DNA of 64,000 nucleotides from Legionella sp. PC997. Lineage in GTDB: Bacteria; Pseudomonadota; Gammaproteobacteria; Legionellales; Legionellaceae. The DNA lies in assembly GCF_014109825.1 (NCBI RefSeq), contig NZ_CP059576.1, forward strand, positions 729,001 through 793,000. The letters are read 5' to 3'. Each line of letters starts with the position of its first letter. Positions within the stretch are counted from its first letter, which is position 1. A program made the translations under genes and the position numbers. This document shows positions 34,838 through 44,299 of this stretch, piece after piece. Below the pieces are notes generated by a model. The model searched no databases. It saw only the letters and a list, made by a program, of their open reading frames with translations, and was not told where the DNA came from.

Positions 34838-35335
34838 TTATGCTTTATAAGCCAAAAATGCTGCTGTGGTAGCGGCGGCAGCAATCACCACCAAGCCTGC
34901 AGTGACCGGTGTAAAAAAAACATAGGGGTTTTCAGTTCGTTCTATCTTATTTTTGAGATCGTTTTTAACATCTATAATCTTTTCTTTTACTGAATTAATT
35001 CGGTTATTTGGATTGGTATTTTCAGTTAAGAGTGGTAGATATTGTTCCAAAAATATTGTATTGGCAGCACTTAATTCTTGAACTCGTTCATCGTCTTCTG
35101 AGTAAAATGATAAAGAACTGCGAGCAATTGCTTCAAAAACAATGGCACTAAAATGTAATTTATCCTGTTCACTCCAGTGTGATGCATCAGTTATTTTGGA
35201 GTTTAGTTGGTAACGAGAGGTAGGCGATTTATTTTCGAGATAATGATGAATTGCTTTGGCTAATTCATCCTCATCAGAAAGAATTTGTTCCATACAATCC
35301 AGACATTTAAGGAGGAAATTTTGTTCAAAAGTCAT
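34838..35335 (-). CDS. Tail-anchored protein beside plaA (MavE position), candidate effector
   Basis: This 165-residue protein has a soluble helical N-terminal part and a single hydrophobic helix at its very end (VTAGLVVIAAAATTAAFLAYKA), a tail-anchor layout. It has no signal peptide. It is divergent from the PlaA-like lysophospholipase gene. In L. pneumophila, as I recall, the neighbour of plaA is the effector MavE, a small protein with a C-terminal membrane helix and an NPxY motif. An NPxY motif is not visible here (only ENPYVF), and the protein is shorter, so the match is uncertain. Confidence 0.5.
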   Translation of the reverse strand: MTFEQNFLLKCLDCMEQILSDEDELAKAIHHYLENKSPTSRYQLNSKITDASHWSEQDKLHFSAIVFEAIARSSLSFYSEDDERVQELSAANTIFLEQYLPLLTENTNPNNRINSVKEKIIDVKNDLKNKIERTENPYVFFTPVTAGLVVIAAAATTAAFLAYKA

Positions 35336-35674
35336 TTTTGGAGCTTCCCTGGCAAAAATACTAATATAAATATCTTTTGATTAAGGAGCAATGGGAAACC
35401 CTTCGAGATGGTCTTCTTGTCCATGAAATAAGCATATTTATGATTTAAATAGTTGATTTTAGAGTGACTGAATTTTCTTAACCTTTTGATAAATATATTA
35501 AAATAAGGAAAATTAGGTTTATGCAAAAAAATTGCTTATGAATGATCTTTCATACTATAATGCGGGTGGCTTTTTGTTTTTAAAATAACCAGATACACTC
35601 TTCAAAATTCAGTGCAGTAGCAATTTTATAATAAGATGTCACTGCTTTATTTAGGATTAGACTTAAGGGTATTC
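35336..35674 (+). promoter_or_regulatory. Intergenic region with promoter of the plaA-like gene
   Basis: I see no gene in this 339-bp AT-rich gap. TTGCTT (35532-35537) and TATAAT (35556-35561) are 18 bp apart, a good sigma-70 promoter with a predicted start near 35568. The leader would then be about 107 nt. Confidence 0.6.
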
Positions 35675-36601
35675 ATGAAACTGTTAGCAACTATAGGGGC
35701 TTTTTTATTTTCCGGGATTATTTGGGCTACACCTCTTCATAATATAGTTGTATTTGGTGATAGTTTATCTGATAACGGTAATTTGTATAAATTTATGAAG
35801 TATCAATTACCCCCATCCCCACCTTATTTCGAAGGTCGTTTTTCAAACGGACCTGTTTGGATCGAATATGTAATTGCTTCGTACTTCCCTGAAAACCCTG
35901 CGGGACATTTATTAGATTATGCTTATGGTGGTGCTGGTGTGTCTGAGGAAGAAGGGGCTGATGATGTTTTATTTACTTTAAGAAGAGAAGTAAATAATTA
36001 TTTGATGGAGCATAATGATAAAGCGAGTGAAGACAGTCTTTTTGTAATATGGATAGGCTCAAATAACTATCTTGCTTTTCCATCTGATACCGAACAAACA
36101 TTGCATGATGTGCATTCAGGAATTGTACACAGCATCCATCGATTAGTAGAAAAAGGGGCGAAACATATTTTAGTGGTTAATTTGCCAGATTTAGGACGCA
36201 CTCCCGCTGCAATTGAATTCGGTTCAATTAACGAAATGACTTATTATGCTCAAGAGCATAATAATATGTTAAATAAGTCCATTGAGGAATTCAAACAAAA
36301 ATACCCCGATGTAGAGTGGTTATACTATGATTTGCATCAGGCATTTGAAGAAGTCATGATGCATCCTCAAGATTATGGATTCACCAATATCACGGGCACT
36401 TGCGTTAATTCTGTAGTGGATGAGATAACCAAAAAATCGGTTTTAAAAATGGCGGCAGCCGTCAAAAATAAAATTGCGCCGGATGCATGTAACGGTTATT
36501 TGTTTTTTGATTTAGTACATCCAACTGCCTTAGCGCACCAAATTCTGGGAGAAAAAGCCAGAATAATGTTGGATCAATCGGGTATAGAATTAACAGATTA
36601 A
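35675..36601 (+). CDS. plaA: Secreted GDSL lysophospholipase A (PlaA family)
   Basis: This 308-residue protein has a signal peptide (MKLLATIGAFLFSGIIWA, cleavage before TPLHN) and the SGNH-hydrolase blocks: FGDSLSDNGNLY with nucleophilic serine, GGAG, IGSNNY and DLVHPT with catalytic Asp/His. Legionella PlaA, PlaC and PlaD form this family; PlaA is secreted by the type II system and hydrolyses lysophospholipids. Two cysteines (GTCVNSV and DACNGY) enclose a loop, as in the PlaA/PlaC disulfide loop cleaved by the protease ProA. ATG 35675 is chosen because TAAGGGT precedes it and the signal peptide starts there. The PlaA name is favoured by its neighbours; PlaD or PlaC cannot be fully excluded. 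Confidence 0.82.
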   Translation: MKLLATIGAFLFSGIIWATPLHNIVVFGDSLSDNGNLYKFMKYQLPPSPPYFEGRFSNGPVWIEYVIASYFPENPAGHLLDYAYGGAGVSEEEGADDVLFTLRREVNNYLMEHNDKASEDSLFVIWIGSNNYLAFPSDTEQTLHDVHSGIVHSIHRLVEKGAKHILVVNLPDLGRTPAAIEFGSINEMTYYAQEHNNMLNKSIEEFKQKYPDVEWLYYDLHQAFEEVMMHPQDYGFTNITGTCVNSVVDEITKKSVLKMAAAVKNKIAPDACNGYLFFDLVHPTALAHQILGEKARIMLDQSGIELTD

Positions 36602-36685
36602 CTCGCCTTTAATTTATCTGGATGCAGCATATTTCCCTATGTTGTATCAAGGATAAATTGAGCTAGGAACATGTATTAGGATGAT

Positions 36686-37423
36686 ATGAAAAATAGTACA
36701 AGGATAGTTTTAATATTTTTTTTGGTATGTTCAGCTGCTTTTGCAGACAAACTAACCATCAAGGTAGAGGGCAAGAGTATCGATTTGCCTTATTGGCCCG
36801 CCAAGAAAGAAAAATATGGCGCAGTGCTCTTAGTAAATGGAGGAGCACAGCCACAATCTACCCTTCTGTTAGATAATCTGGCAAATGAATTAGCACAAAA
36901 TGGATGGCAGGTTGTATTACTCAATTATAAAAGCAGTACTGCTGTAGCCTGGATCAAACAATTTCCGGAAGTGGTCACGACTTTGCGGAATCAAAAAAAC
37001 ATGCGTATAGTGGTCGTCCACTATGGGGAACAATTAAAAGAAACATTTGATTATCTTGAAAAACCCCCCGTTCCTGAAATTGAAGGATTGGTCTTGTTAT
37101 CCGCATACGATATTCCTCCATTTAAAAATAAAAAACCTAAATTAAATATGCCCGTCTTTGATATTGTTGCTCAGTTTGATTTTGATTTGACAAAAGAAGA
37201 CATGGCAGCAAGGAAAAAAGAATTTGGCCCGGATAAAAACAATTATTTAGCTTTAGAGATACCCGGTGCCCATCATGATTACGAATACAGTAAACAACTT
37301 CTCTTTTCATTTATTCATGGATGGATGGTAAAGTTGCCCAAGTTTCACCCTAAATCCCCTCCCGTGATGTACTCCTATTTAGGGCCGATCACCCCTTTTT
37401 TAAAAGATTCGGCTTTTAACTGA
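36686..37423 (+). CDS. Exported DUF3530-like alpha/beta-hydrolase protein
   Basis: This 245-residue protein has a cleavable signal peptide (MKNSTRIVLIFFLVCSAAFA). The rest resembles the DUF3530 family: GAVLLVNGGAQPQ strand-turn, GWQVVLLNY, MRIVVVHYGEQ in the position of a nucleophile elbow, GLVLLSAYD, and a late IPGAHHDYE histidine segment. The elbow lacks the classic GxSxG serine, so enzymatic activity is uncertain. It is probably periplasmic and follows plaA by 84 bp on the same strand. Confidence 0.7.
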   Translation: MKNSTRIVLIFFLVCSAAFADKLTIKVEGKSIDLPYWPAKKEKYGAVLLVNGGAQPQSTLLLDNLANELAQNGWQVVLLNYKSSTAVAWIKQFPEVVTTLRNQKNMRIVVVHYGEQLKETFDYLEKPPVPEIEGLVLLSAYDIPPFKNKKPKLNMPVFDIVAQFDFDLTKEDMAARKKEFGPDKNNYLALEIPGAHHDYEYSKQLLFSFIHGWMVKLPKFHPKSPPVMYSYLGPITPFLKDSAFN

Positions 37424-37462
37424 CCCTGAAGATTTCTTTTGGTGCACTTTATTTCGATGAAG

Positions 37463-38356
37463 TTACCAGCCTTTACTGGTGCAAATTAACTCATAAGCTT
37501 TCACTATTTTCTGGGTTTTTTCATTGGCTATCTTAATCATTTCTTGGGGTAAACCTTGGGCAATTAATTTGTCCGGATGATTACGACTTAACAAACGCCT
37601 ATAAGCCTTTTTTACTTCTTGTTTGGTGGCATTTGGCGATACCTCCAAAAGAGCATAGGCATAATCCATATTGGTTTTACTGGGTTGGTAATTGTATCTA
37701 CTGTAGGATGAATACGAGTGAGACGACGAGGAGGATTGTTGGGATTGTTGCTTCCTGTCATCGGGTGCTTCCGAGGAATAACTGGTACCAAAATCTTCAT
37801 AAAAACGATATTGTCTGTGCAGTGGTGCAAAATCGAGTTTCGAAAAAATTTTATCTAATATTTGGATTTTCTTTGTCCCAAGTCCATCTGCTTGGGCGGC
37901 GCGATACTGAATATCAATAAACAATCGTAACAAGTCACGATTATCCTTACAGACCTTCTTTAATTGTGCAAGCGCTTCATCTAAGTTAAATTGGGGTTTT
38001 TTGCCATCATTAAATAATTGTTTTGCCCGAGTTTTTTGTTCACTACTTAAACGCATTTCGTCCATAAAAAGACGCGCCATGTCTAGTTCATGTTCCGAAA
38101 CACGTCCATCCGCTTTGGCCAAATGTCCCATAATGGAAAAGGTGGCTTCGAAAAAAACATTTTGAATTGCTTTACGTTTTTCGGTGTAATACAGCCAATT
38201 AGGATTGGAAAAATAATTGTATAAACCCCGATCAAAGAAATTACCCACCAAAAGACCAAAGATAGCCCCTGTAGGACCGTCGATTAAATAGCCAAAAAAT
38301 GCGCCAATAATCTTCCCCCACCACGTTGATACAATAAAAAAGTCTCGAAGAGACAT
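37463..38356 (-). CDS. djlA: DjlA co-chaperone
   Basis: This 297-residue membrane-anchored J-protein has one N-terminal transmembrane helix with the glycine pattern of DjlA (FFGYLIDGPTGAIFGLLVGNFFDRGL), a central TerB-like helical domain (MGHLAKADGRVSEHELDMARLFM), a Ser/Gln/Tyr-rich linker, and a C-terminal J domain with HPD in SRNHPDKLIAQ. It activates DnaK at the inner membrane. It is convergent with the DUF3530 gene and divergent from waaA. Confidence 0.92.
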   Translation of the reverse strand: MSLRDFFIVSTWWGKIIGAFFGYLIDGPTGAIFGLLVGNFFDRGLYNYFSNPNWLYYTEKRKAIQNVFFEATFSIMGHLAKADGRVSEHELDMARLFMDEMRLSSEQKTRAKQLFNDGKKPQFNLDEALAQLKKVCKDNRDLLRLFIDIQYRAAQADGLGTKKIQILDKIFSKLDFAPLHRQYRFYEDFGTSYSSEAPDDRKQQSQQSSSSSHSYSSYSRYNYQPSKTNMDYAYALLEVSPNATKQEVKKAYRRLLSRNHPDKLIAQGLPQEMIKIANEKTQKIVKAYELICTSKGW

Positions 38357-38451
38357 TACAAAGGATTCCTTATATTTAGTACGTTAAATTGATTTTATCG
38401 CTTTATACCACACTTTAAGTATATACTGTCGGTTTTTGGGTTTGGTTTTAT

Positions 38452-39705
38452 ATGCGATTTTTTTACTCTTTTTTGATGTATTTGCTAAGTCCTTTTTTAA
38501 TCATTCGTTTATGGTGGAAAGGAAGAAGCTTACCTTCATATAGGGAGCGTATATCCGAACGTTTTTTTCTTGGAAAGCATGATTATAAACCTTTTGATGT
38601 TTGGATTCATGCGGTATCTTTGGGTGAAGTAATTGCCGCCATCCCCTTGATTGATGCCCTATTGGAAAAAAACTGGTCCGTATTGGTCACTACGATGACT
38701 CCAACGGGTTCAGAGCGGGTGCAAGCACGCTTTGGTAATAAGGTCACTCATCAATACATACCCTATGATCTTCCTTGGGTGCTCAAACGCTTCTTTAAAC
38801 AAACTCAGCCGCGTGTTGGTGTGATTATGGAGACAGAGTTATGGCCAAATTTAATTTATGAAGCTCGGGCAGCACAGGTGCCACTGTTACTAGCTAATGC
38901 ACGGATATCTGATGATTCCTTGAATGGATATAAAAAGATTAAATTTTTAATTAAACCTATTTTGAATCAATTCTCTGCCATTTTGGCGCAAGGTGAAGAG
39001 GATGCCAGACGTTATATCACTCTAGGTGCAAGAAAAGAGATAGTACATGTCTTAGGGAATATGAAATTTGATCTGCAAACCAATAAGATAGACAGCGAAC
39101 GTTTTAGCGATTTAAAAAGTCACTGGGGCGCAGAGCGAGTGGCTGTGATTGCTGCAAGTACTCACGAGAACGAAGAAATGCAGATTTTATCGCATTTAAA
39201 ACGATTGCAACAAGCAATCCCTGGGGTCGTTTTATTAATCGCGCCTCGTCACCCTGAACGGTTCCAAGCGGTTTATCACTTATGCCTGCAATCAGGATTT
39301 AAAACGGGATTACGCTCGGATCTAAAATCCTTAAGTCCCGAAAACGAAATTGTTGTATTAGACAGCTTGGGTGAGCTTTTAGGTTTATATCAAATTAGTA
39401 ATTATGCTTTTGTAGGCGGAAGCCTAGTTCCTGTAGGTGGGCATAATGTCTTAGAACCCATTGCGATGGGAGTACCGGTATTAAGTGGAAATCACATTCA
39501 TAACTTTAAAGCCATTTGCGATGAATTACAGGCGGCTGAGGGAATCATGTTGGTGGATCAAGCAAATGCAGTGATTGATGGAATTATTAAACTGCATACA
39601 CAGTCCGAGCTCCGTCAACAGATAATTCAAAATGCAACTGCCATTTTTGAGAAAAATAAAGGTTCAGTAGTACGGCATTTACAGCAAATCGAAGGGCTCA
39701 TTTAG
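38452..39705 (+). CDS. waaA: Kdo transferase WaaA
   Basis: This 417-residue membrane-associated glycosyltransferase adds Kdo to lipid A. The N-terminal anchor helix is MRFFYSFLMYLLSPFLIIRLWW, and typical blocks are HAVSLGEVIAAIPL, TTMTPTGSERV, METELWPNLIYEA, LLLANARISDDS, AASTHENEE and FVGGSLVPVGGHNVLEP with the sugar-nucleotide-binding region. Length and order fit the GT30 family. Confidence 0.95.
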   Translation: MRFFYSFLMYLLSPFLIIRLWWKGRSLPSYRERISERFFLGKHDYKPFDVWIHAVSLGEVIAAIPLIDALLEKNWSVLVTTMTPTGSERVQARFGNKVTHQYIPYDLPWVLKRFFKQTQPRVGVIMETELWPNLIYEARAAQVPLLLANARISDDSLNGYKKIKFLIKPILNQFSAILAQGEEDARRYITLGARKEIVHVLGNMKFDLQTNKIDSERFSDLKSHWGAERVAVIAASTHENEEMQILSHLKRLQQAIPGVVLLIAPRHPERFQAVYHLCLQSGFKTGLRSDLKSLSPENEIVVLDSLGELLGLYQISNYAFVGGSLVPVGGHNVLEPIAMGVPVLSGNHIHNFKAICDELQAAEGIMLVDQANAVIDGIIKLHTQSELRQQIIQNATAIFEKNKGSVVRHLQQIEGLI

Positions 39706-40029
39706 GTTCAATGTTCCGTTCAAGTCACCCTGAAAGGATCTATCCATCCAATTAATTCTAAACGTTGTTTTGAGATGGATTCTTGCGTGCGAGGAAATGA
39801 CATGAATTTGAGGTGAATGTCATGAATTTGTGTATAACGCCTTATTGTTATAAATAGAGAGCATTAGACCTTTGTATCAAGAAAGGAACTTATGTATCAA
39901 ATTCGGAAAGACCTAAGGTCTCCGAACTAACGTCTTTGCGTTGGGGTAGGAATTCAGGTAATAGAACTCGAATAAATGGTATTGAATTTTGAAGAGGCCT
40001 CTTCTTTGCAGAAGAGGAGGTCTTTCAAA
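39706..40029. other. 324-bp gap with mini-ORF, overlapping hairpin and terminator
   Basis: There is no gene of normal size. AAAGGA precedes a 12-codon frame (MYQIRKDLRSPN, ATG near 39892) whose DNA forms a hairpin: TTCGGA..GACC (39902-39913) with GGTC-TCCGAA (39917-39926). A direct repeat CATGAATTTG occurs twice near 39800-39830. CCTCTTCT (39998-40005) and AGAAGAGG (40010-40017) form a hairpin next to the dksA stop, a probable terminator. Confidence 0.45.
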
Positions 40030-40506
40030 TTAAGAACCTTGATTTTGTTTTTCTTTAATCTCTGACAAGGTCTTACAATCAATACATAAAGTGGCTGTAG
40101 GTCTTGCTTCTAAACGTTTGAGGCCGATTTCGATACCACATGCTTCGCAATAACCAAAATCTTCATTTCGCAAACGCTCTAAAGCATCCTCAATCTTCTT
40201 AATCAATTTACGCTCACGATCACGCGTACGTAATTCAATACTGAATTCTTCTTCTTGACTGGCTCTATCTGAAGGATCTGGAAAATTAGCCGCTTCATCT
40301 TTCATGTGCGTCACGGTACGGTCGACTTCTTCCATCAACGATTGACGCCAAGCTAGCAATATTTTTTCAATATGTGCTAACTGCTTTTCATTCATATATT
40401 CTTCACCAGGGGCTTCCTTATAGGGGGTGATTCCCATACTACCTATCGCGTCGTTTTTCACGTTGTGTCGTCTCTCATTGGTTTTATCAATTAATTGCTC
40501 GGTCAT
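40030..40506 (-). CDS. dksA: RNA polymerase-binding transcription factor DksA
   Basis: This 158-residue protein has a coiled-coil with the acidic tip ([14 protein letters not shown], where DxxDxA-type residues enter the polymerase channel) and a C-terminal zinc finger (CEACG...CIDCK). It amplifies the ppGpp response and is important for Legionella differentiation. GGAGG lies 6 bases before the ATG. The N-terminal part (35 residues before MNEKQL) is as in gammaproteobacterial DksA. Confidence 0.96.
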   Translation of the reverse strand: MTEQLIDKTNERRHNVKNDAIGSMGITPYKEAPGEEYMNEKQLAHIEKILLAWRQSLMEEVDRTVTHMKDEAANFPDPSDRASQEEEFSIELRTRDRERKLIKKIEDALERLRNEDFGYCEACGIEIGLKRLEARPTATLCIDCKTLSEIKEKQNQGS

Positions 40507-40589
40507 TTTTAGCCTCCGTTCCCATGTACAACTTTGGGTTTACAGAAAGCGGTTAGGTATACCAAAAAACGATTGTATCATCAATAAAA

Positions 40590-41396
40590 TTATCGCCAAC
40601 CCCCACTTACTCTGTCATTTCCCTGTATATCTTGCCAACATTGTACGTTCTTATATTGTAATTCATTAAGTATAGTTTGTACTTTTAACTTTTGATCATA
40701 CCCGTGTTCTAGCAAAATCAGACCATCCGGTAACAGGTACTCATAACCTTGTTTAATAATACATTGTAGATCAGCTAAACCTTCTTGACTACTCACTAAA
40801 GCATTTCTTGGTTCAAAACGTAAGTCACCTTGGTGTATATGGGGATCCTGTTCTGAAATATAAGGCGGATTCGCAAGCAGTGCATGATATTGGCGTCGAG
40901 GGATAGTACTAAACCAATTGGATAAATGAAACGTTACATTCTTTATCTCATGGCGTTGTGCATTTTCTTGTGCAATATTTAAAGCTTCTGCACTGATGTC
41001 CGTCGCGATGATGTGCCAAGCGGGTCGCTCTTTAGCGAGAGCCAAGGCGATTGCTCCGCTGCCAGTTCCTAGATCAAGGACATAGGTATCTGGGCGATTG
41101 GGAATAAGCTCCAAGGCTAATTCCACTAATCGTTCGGTTTCATGTCGTGGAATTAAGGTATGCTCATTAACTTTTAAATTCAGGGACCAGAATTCGCGTT
41201 CACCAATGAGATAGGCAATGGGAACTCCTTGGGCTCTTTGGACTATTAAATTTTGAAAGAATTCCCATTGTTCTGAAGTAAGTAATTCTTCAGGATGTGC
41301 AAACAGGTAAGTCCTGGTTTTTTTTAAAGTGTGACACAGTAAAATCTCAGTTTCCAGATCCGGGGTTTTTCCCAGGGCAGAACGAATATTAATCAT
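40590..41396 (-). CDS. prmC: Release-factor glutamine methyltransferase PrmC
   Basis: This 268-residue SAM-dependent enzyme methylates the GGQ glutamine of RF1 and RF2. It has the HemK-type N-terminal helices, [24 protein letters not shown] and the catalytic NPPYI. The start ATG at 41396 overlaps the prfA stop by 8 bp (ATGATTAA), so the enzyme is coupled to its substrate RF1. The longer frame to 41426 is less likely. Confidence 0.95.
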   Translation of the reverse strand: MINIRSALGKTPDLETEILLCHTLKKTRTYLFAHPEELLTSEQWEFFQNLIVQRAQGVPIAYLIGEREFWSLNLKVNEHTLIPRHETERLVELALELIPNRPDTYVLDLGTGSGAIALALAKERPAWHIIATDISAEALNIAQENAQRHEIKNVTFHLSNWFSTIPRRQYHALLANPPYISEQDPHIHQGDLRFEPRNALVSSQEGLADLQCIIKQGYEYLLPDGLILLEHGYDQKLKVQTILNELQYKNVQCWQDIQGNDRVSGGWR

Positions 41397-42477
41397 TTCG
41401 TCCCAGCTCTGCGAGTAATTCGGCATGGTACTCGCGTTTTAATGGTTCGATTACTAATGCTAAATTTCCTTCCATCACGTCATTGAGTTGATAGATGGTT
41501 AAGTTAATCCGATGATCCGTCAAACGTCCCTGAGGATAGTTATAAGTACGAATTCGCTCCGAACGATCGCCTGTTCCCACCAATGATTTGCGAGTTTGTG
41601 CTTGTTCTTTCTTTTGTTTGCTTTGTTCTGCGTCCAGCAAACGTGTTTTAAGTAACGACATTGCTTTAGCACGGTTTTTATGTTGAGAGCGCTCATCCTG
41701 GCATTCTACTACCACACCGGTTGGGATATGTGTAATCCGTATGGCAGAATCCGTTTTATTGACGTGCTGACCTCCAGCGCCCGAAGAACGATAGGTATCA
41801 ATTCGCAAATCATCGGGATTAATTTGAATGTCGTCAATCTCATCTACCTCGGGCATAATAGCTACCGTGCACGCGGAGGTATGTACCCGACCTTGAGATT
41901 CGGTTTCAGGAACACGTTGCACACGATGAGCCCCAGATTCAAATTTAAGTTGCGAGTACACAGCATTACCACTAATACGGACGATGATTTCTTTATATCC
42001 ACCGTGCTCGCCATGGCTGGCACTGATTAACTCTTGTTGCCAACCTTTTCCTTCTGCATATCGACTATACATCCGATAAAGATCTCCTGCAAAAATTGCG
42101 GCTTCATCACCGCCTGTTCCTGCTCGGACTTCGAGATAAATATTACGTTCATCATCTGGATCTTTAGGTATTAAATGCCACTGTAATTGTTCATCAAGCT
42201 CTTCTATTTGTTGTTGAGCTTCTACTAACTCTTCTGAAGCCATAGAAGCCAGCTCTTCATCCTCTCCCTCGAGTAATTCGTTCAATGAGGACAAGTTATT
42301 TTTGGCCTCAACATAGGTGGCATAACATGTTGCTACGGGTTCTAGCTGCGCATATTCTTTCGAAAGAGTTTTAAACTGATTCTGATCTGCAATAACGGAT
42401 GCTTCAGATAACAAGCGACCCACTTCTTCATACCGCTCAAGCATTTGTTGCAGTTTGAGTTCAAGAGATTTCTTCAT
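41389..42477 (-). CDS. prfA: Peptide chain release factor 1
   Basis: This 362-residue class I release factor reads UAA and UAG. It starts [13 protein letters not shown]; the open frame reaches 42543, but homology starts here. The GGQ motif is in [16 protein letters not shown], and the RF1-specific PxT-type loop region lies before it ([15 protein letters not shown]). It overlaps hemA by 17 bp and prmC by 8 bp: the conserved hemA-prfA-prmC operon. Confidence 0.96.
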   Translation of the reverse strand: MKKSLELKLQQMLERYEEVGRLLSEASVIADQNQFKTLSKEYAQLEPVATCYATYVEAKNNLSSLNELLEGEDEELASMASEELVEAQQQIEELDEQLQWHLIPKDPDDERNIYLEVRAGTGGDEAAIFAGDLYRMYSRYAEGKGWQQELISASHGEHGGYKEIIVRISGNAVYSQLKFESGAHRVQRVPETESQGRVHTSACTVAIMPEVDEIDDIQINPDDLRIDTYRSSGAGGQHVNKTDSAIRITHIPTGVVVECQDERSQHKNRAKAMSLLKTRLLDAEQSKQKKEQAQTRKSLVGTGDRSERIRTYNYPQGRLTDHRINLTIYQLNDVMEGNLALVIEPLKREYHAELLAELGRND

Positions 42478-43735
42478 AGGATGACTGATGTGTTGTAGTA
42501 TTAAAAAGATATTGTGCCAAAGTAAATAAATCTTCCCGGCCATCTTTAGCGATTTGCCTTAAACCTGCAGTAGGGTTGTGGGTAAGTTTATTAACCAAGC
42601 GTTCGCTAAATTCATTTAAAACGACCTGCTGACATTGTCCTGCAGAAAGTTTTTTCAAAGCACGTTGCAACTCTTTTTGAGCCAAGTCTTGCATTTGACT
42701 GCGATAATCACAAATGACTTTTTTGGCTTTAAGTGAGCGATGTTTGCGGATGTATTTATTCAATTCTTCATCGATTAAGTGTTCCGCATGTAATGCGGCA
42801 TTGCGTCTTTCTTCCATCCCTTTATTGATCATGAATTGCAAATCATCAATGTTATAAAGTTGGATTGGTCCCAATTCCTTAATGTTTTCTTCTACATCGC
42901 GGGGAACGGATAAATCCAAAAAAAACATGGGTGCATGATTTCTTTGATTTAATGCCTCTTCGACCAAACTTTTATTAAGAAAATGAATTGGACAGTTTGT
43001 GGCAGAAACAATCACATCTGCTTGAGGTAAATATTCAGCAATATCAGTGATAGGTATGGTTTTTCCATTAAACGAGGTTGCAAGTTTTTCTGCATTTTCT
43101 AGGGTTCTACTTGCAACCATAAACCGTTCAACACCTTGTTGACGCAAGTATTTAGCAACTAAAGAAGCAGTTTCACCTGAACCAATTAAAAAAACATTAA
43201 GCGATTTGTAGTCTGTAAAAATCTGGCCTATTAATTGTACAGCAGCATAGGCAATTGAAACGGGATTTGTTCCAACCCCACTTTCCGTTCGTATTCGCTT
43301 TGAAGCACTAAAAACATATTCAAAAATTGGACGTAATTCTGTTTTTATCGCACCGAGGTTGCAAGCATGCTGGTAAGCTTGTTTCATTTGCCCAAGAATC
43401 TGGGGCTCTCCAATCATCATAGAGTCTAAACCACTGGCAACACGTAATAAATGCTTGATTCCTTGATGGCCTTTATGCACATAAAAAAATGGGGATAACG
43501 AATCTAGTGGTAATTGATGTTCCTTGGTAAGCCAATGGGCAATTACTTGTGGGTCTTGGGTGTTGCAATATATTTCTGTGCGATTACAGGTCGATAAAAT
43601 AGCCGCTTCATTTACTCCTGGAAGTTTTAACAAGCTATGAAGCAAGGAATCCTGGGTAGCCGGAGATAAGGCGACTTTTTCACGCACGTTTATTGGAGCA
43701 GTTTTATGATTTAGCCCGCAAGCAACAAACACCAT
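42461..43735 (-). CDS. hemA: Glutamyl-tRNA reductase
   Basis: This 424-residue enzyme reduces glutamyl-tRNA to glutamate-1-semialdehyde, the first step of tetrapyrrole synthesis. The catalytic cysteine is in [10 protein letters not shown] (about residue 50), with [15 protein letters not shown], the NADPH site [15 protein letters not shown] and the C-terminal dimerisation helices. It is the first gene of the operon with prfA and prmC. Confidence 0.96.
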   Translation of the reverse strand: MVFVACGLNHKTAPINVREKVALSPATQDSLLHSLLKLPGVNEAAILSTCNRTEIYCNTQDPQVIAHWLTKEHQLPLDSLSPFFYVHKGHQGIKHLLRVASGLDSMMIGEPQILGQMKQAYQHACNLGAIKTELRPIFEYVFSASKRIRTESGVGTNPVSIAYAAVQLIGQIFTDYKSLNVFLIGSGETASLVAKYLRQQGVERFMVASRTLENAEKLATSFNGKTIPITDIAEYLPQADVIVSATNCPIHFLNKSLVEEALNQRNHAPMFFLDLSVPRDVEENIKELGPIQLYNIDDLQFMINKGMEERRNAALHAEHLIDEELNKYIRKHRSLKAKKVICDYRSQMQDLAQKELQRALKKLSAGQCQQVVLNEFSERLVNKLTHNPTAGLRQIAKDGREDLFTLAQYLFNTTTHQSSYEEIS

Positions 43736-44006
43736 AGGATATAAATTATTTGAATATGAATTATTGAGTTAATCGTGGAATTGTAAACGATTAGGCAGTA
43801 AATTTGTAGGGGCCTACTGTCTTATTTCTTATTTTGATTCTAAGTAAAGGATTCTATAACCTCAATGAGGTGCAGTATAGCCAGCTTATGGCTGTATTTC
43901 CCGCTTAATAAAAAAAAACTTAATTGTAAAATTAAAGTACATATTTATTCTGCCGCTAACAAGAATAGAGGGTTTTATACAAAATCCCAAGTATGGGGAG
44001 AGCATC

Positions 44007-44288
44007 ATGGATATTATCCTGCAGGGCGAACATAGTGGCGAAGAAGCAGCAAAAAGCTTGGCACGTGTATTAGAATTATTTAAAGATCGATATCATATCG
44101 CTGGATTTCGGGAGATTCATTTAACGGTCACGTTAATTGATGAACAGGGTGATGATGTTGAATTGGTTGATAGCGAATCGAATCAGGCGTATCGTATTTT
44201 TGAGGTTTATAGACAAGGTTATGAACTAAACGGTAAGAAGGGTACACCGGTATTACAATTAATTGTAGATAACACGCGCCCTCGATAA
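44007..44288 (+). CDS. Conserved small protein upstream of the site-2 protease
   Basis: This 93-residue acidic protein has alternating strands and one helix (EEAAKSLARVLELF; IHLTVTLIDEQGDDVEL; YRIFEVYRQGYEL). It has no signal peptide or membrane segment, and I recognise no family. It is 11 bp before the RseP-like gene and therefore probably in the same operon. A regulatory partner of the protease is conceivable but unsupported beyond position. GGGGAG precedes the ATG. Confidence 0.65.
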   Translation: MDIILQGEHSGEEAAKSLARVLELFKDRYHIAGFREIHLTVTLIDEQGDDVELVDSESNQAYRIFEVYRQGYELNGKKGTPVLQLIVDNTRPR

Positions 44289-44299
44289 AGGAGTAGCTT

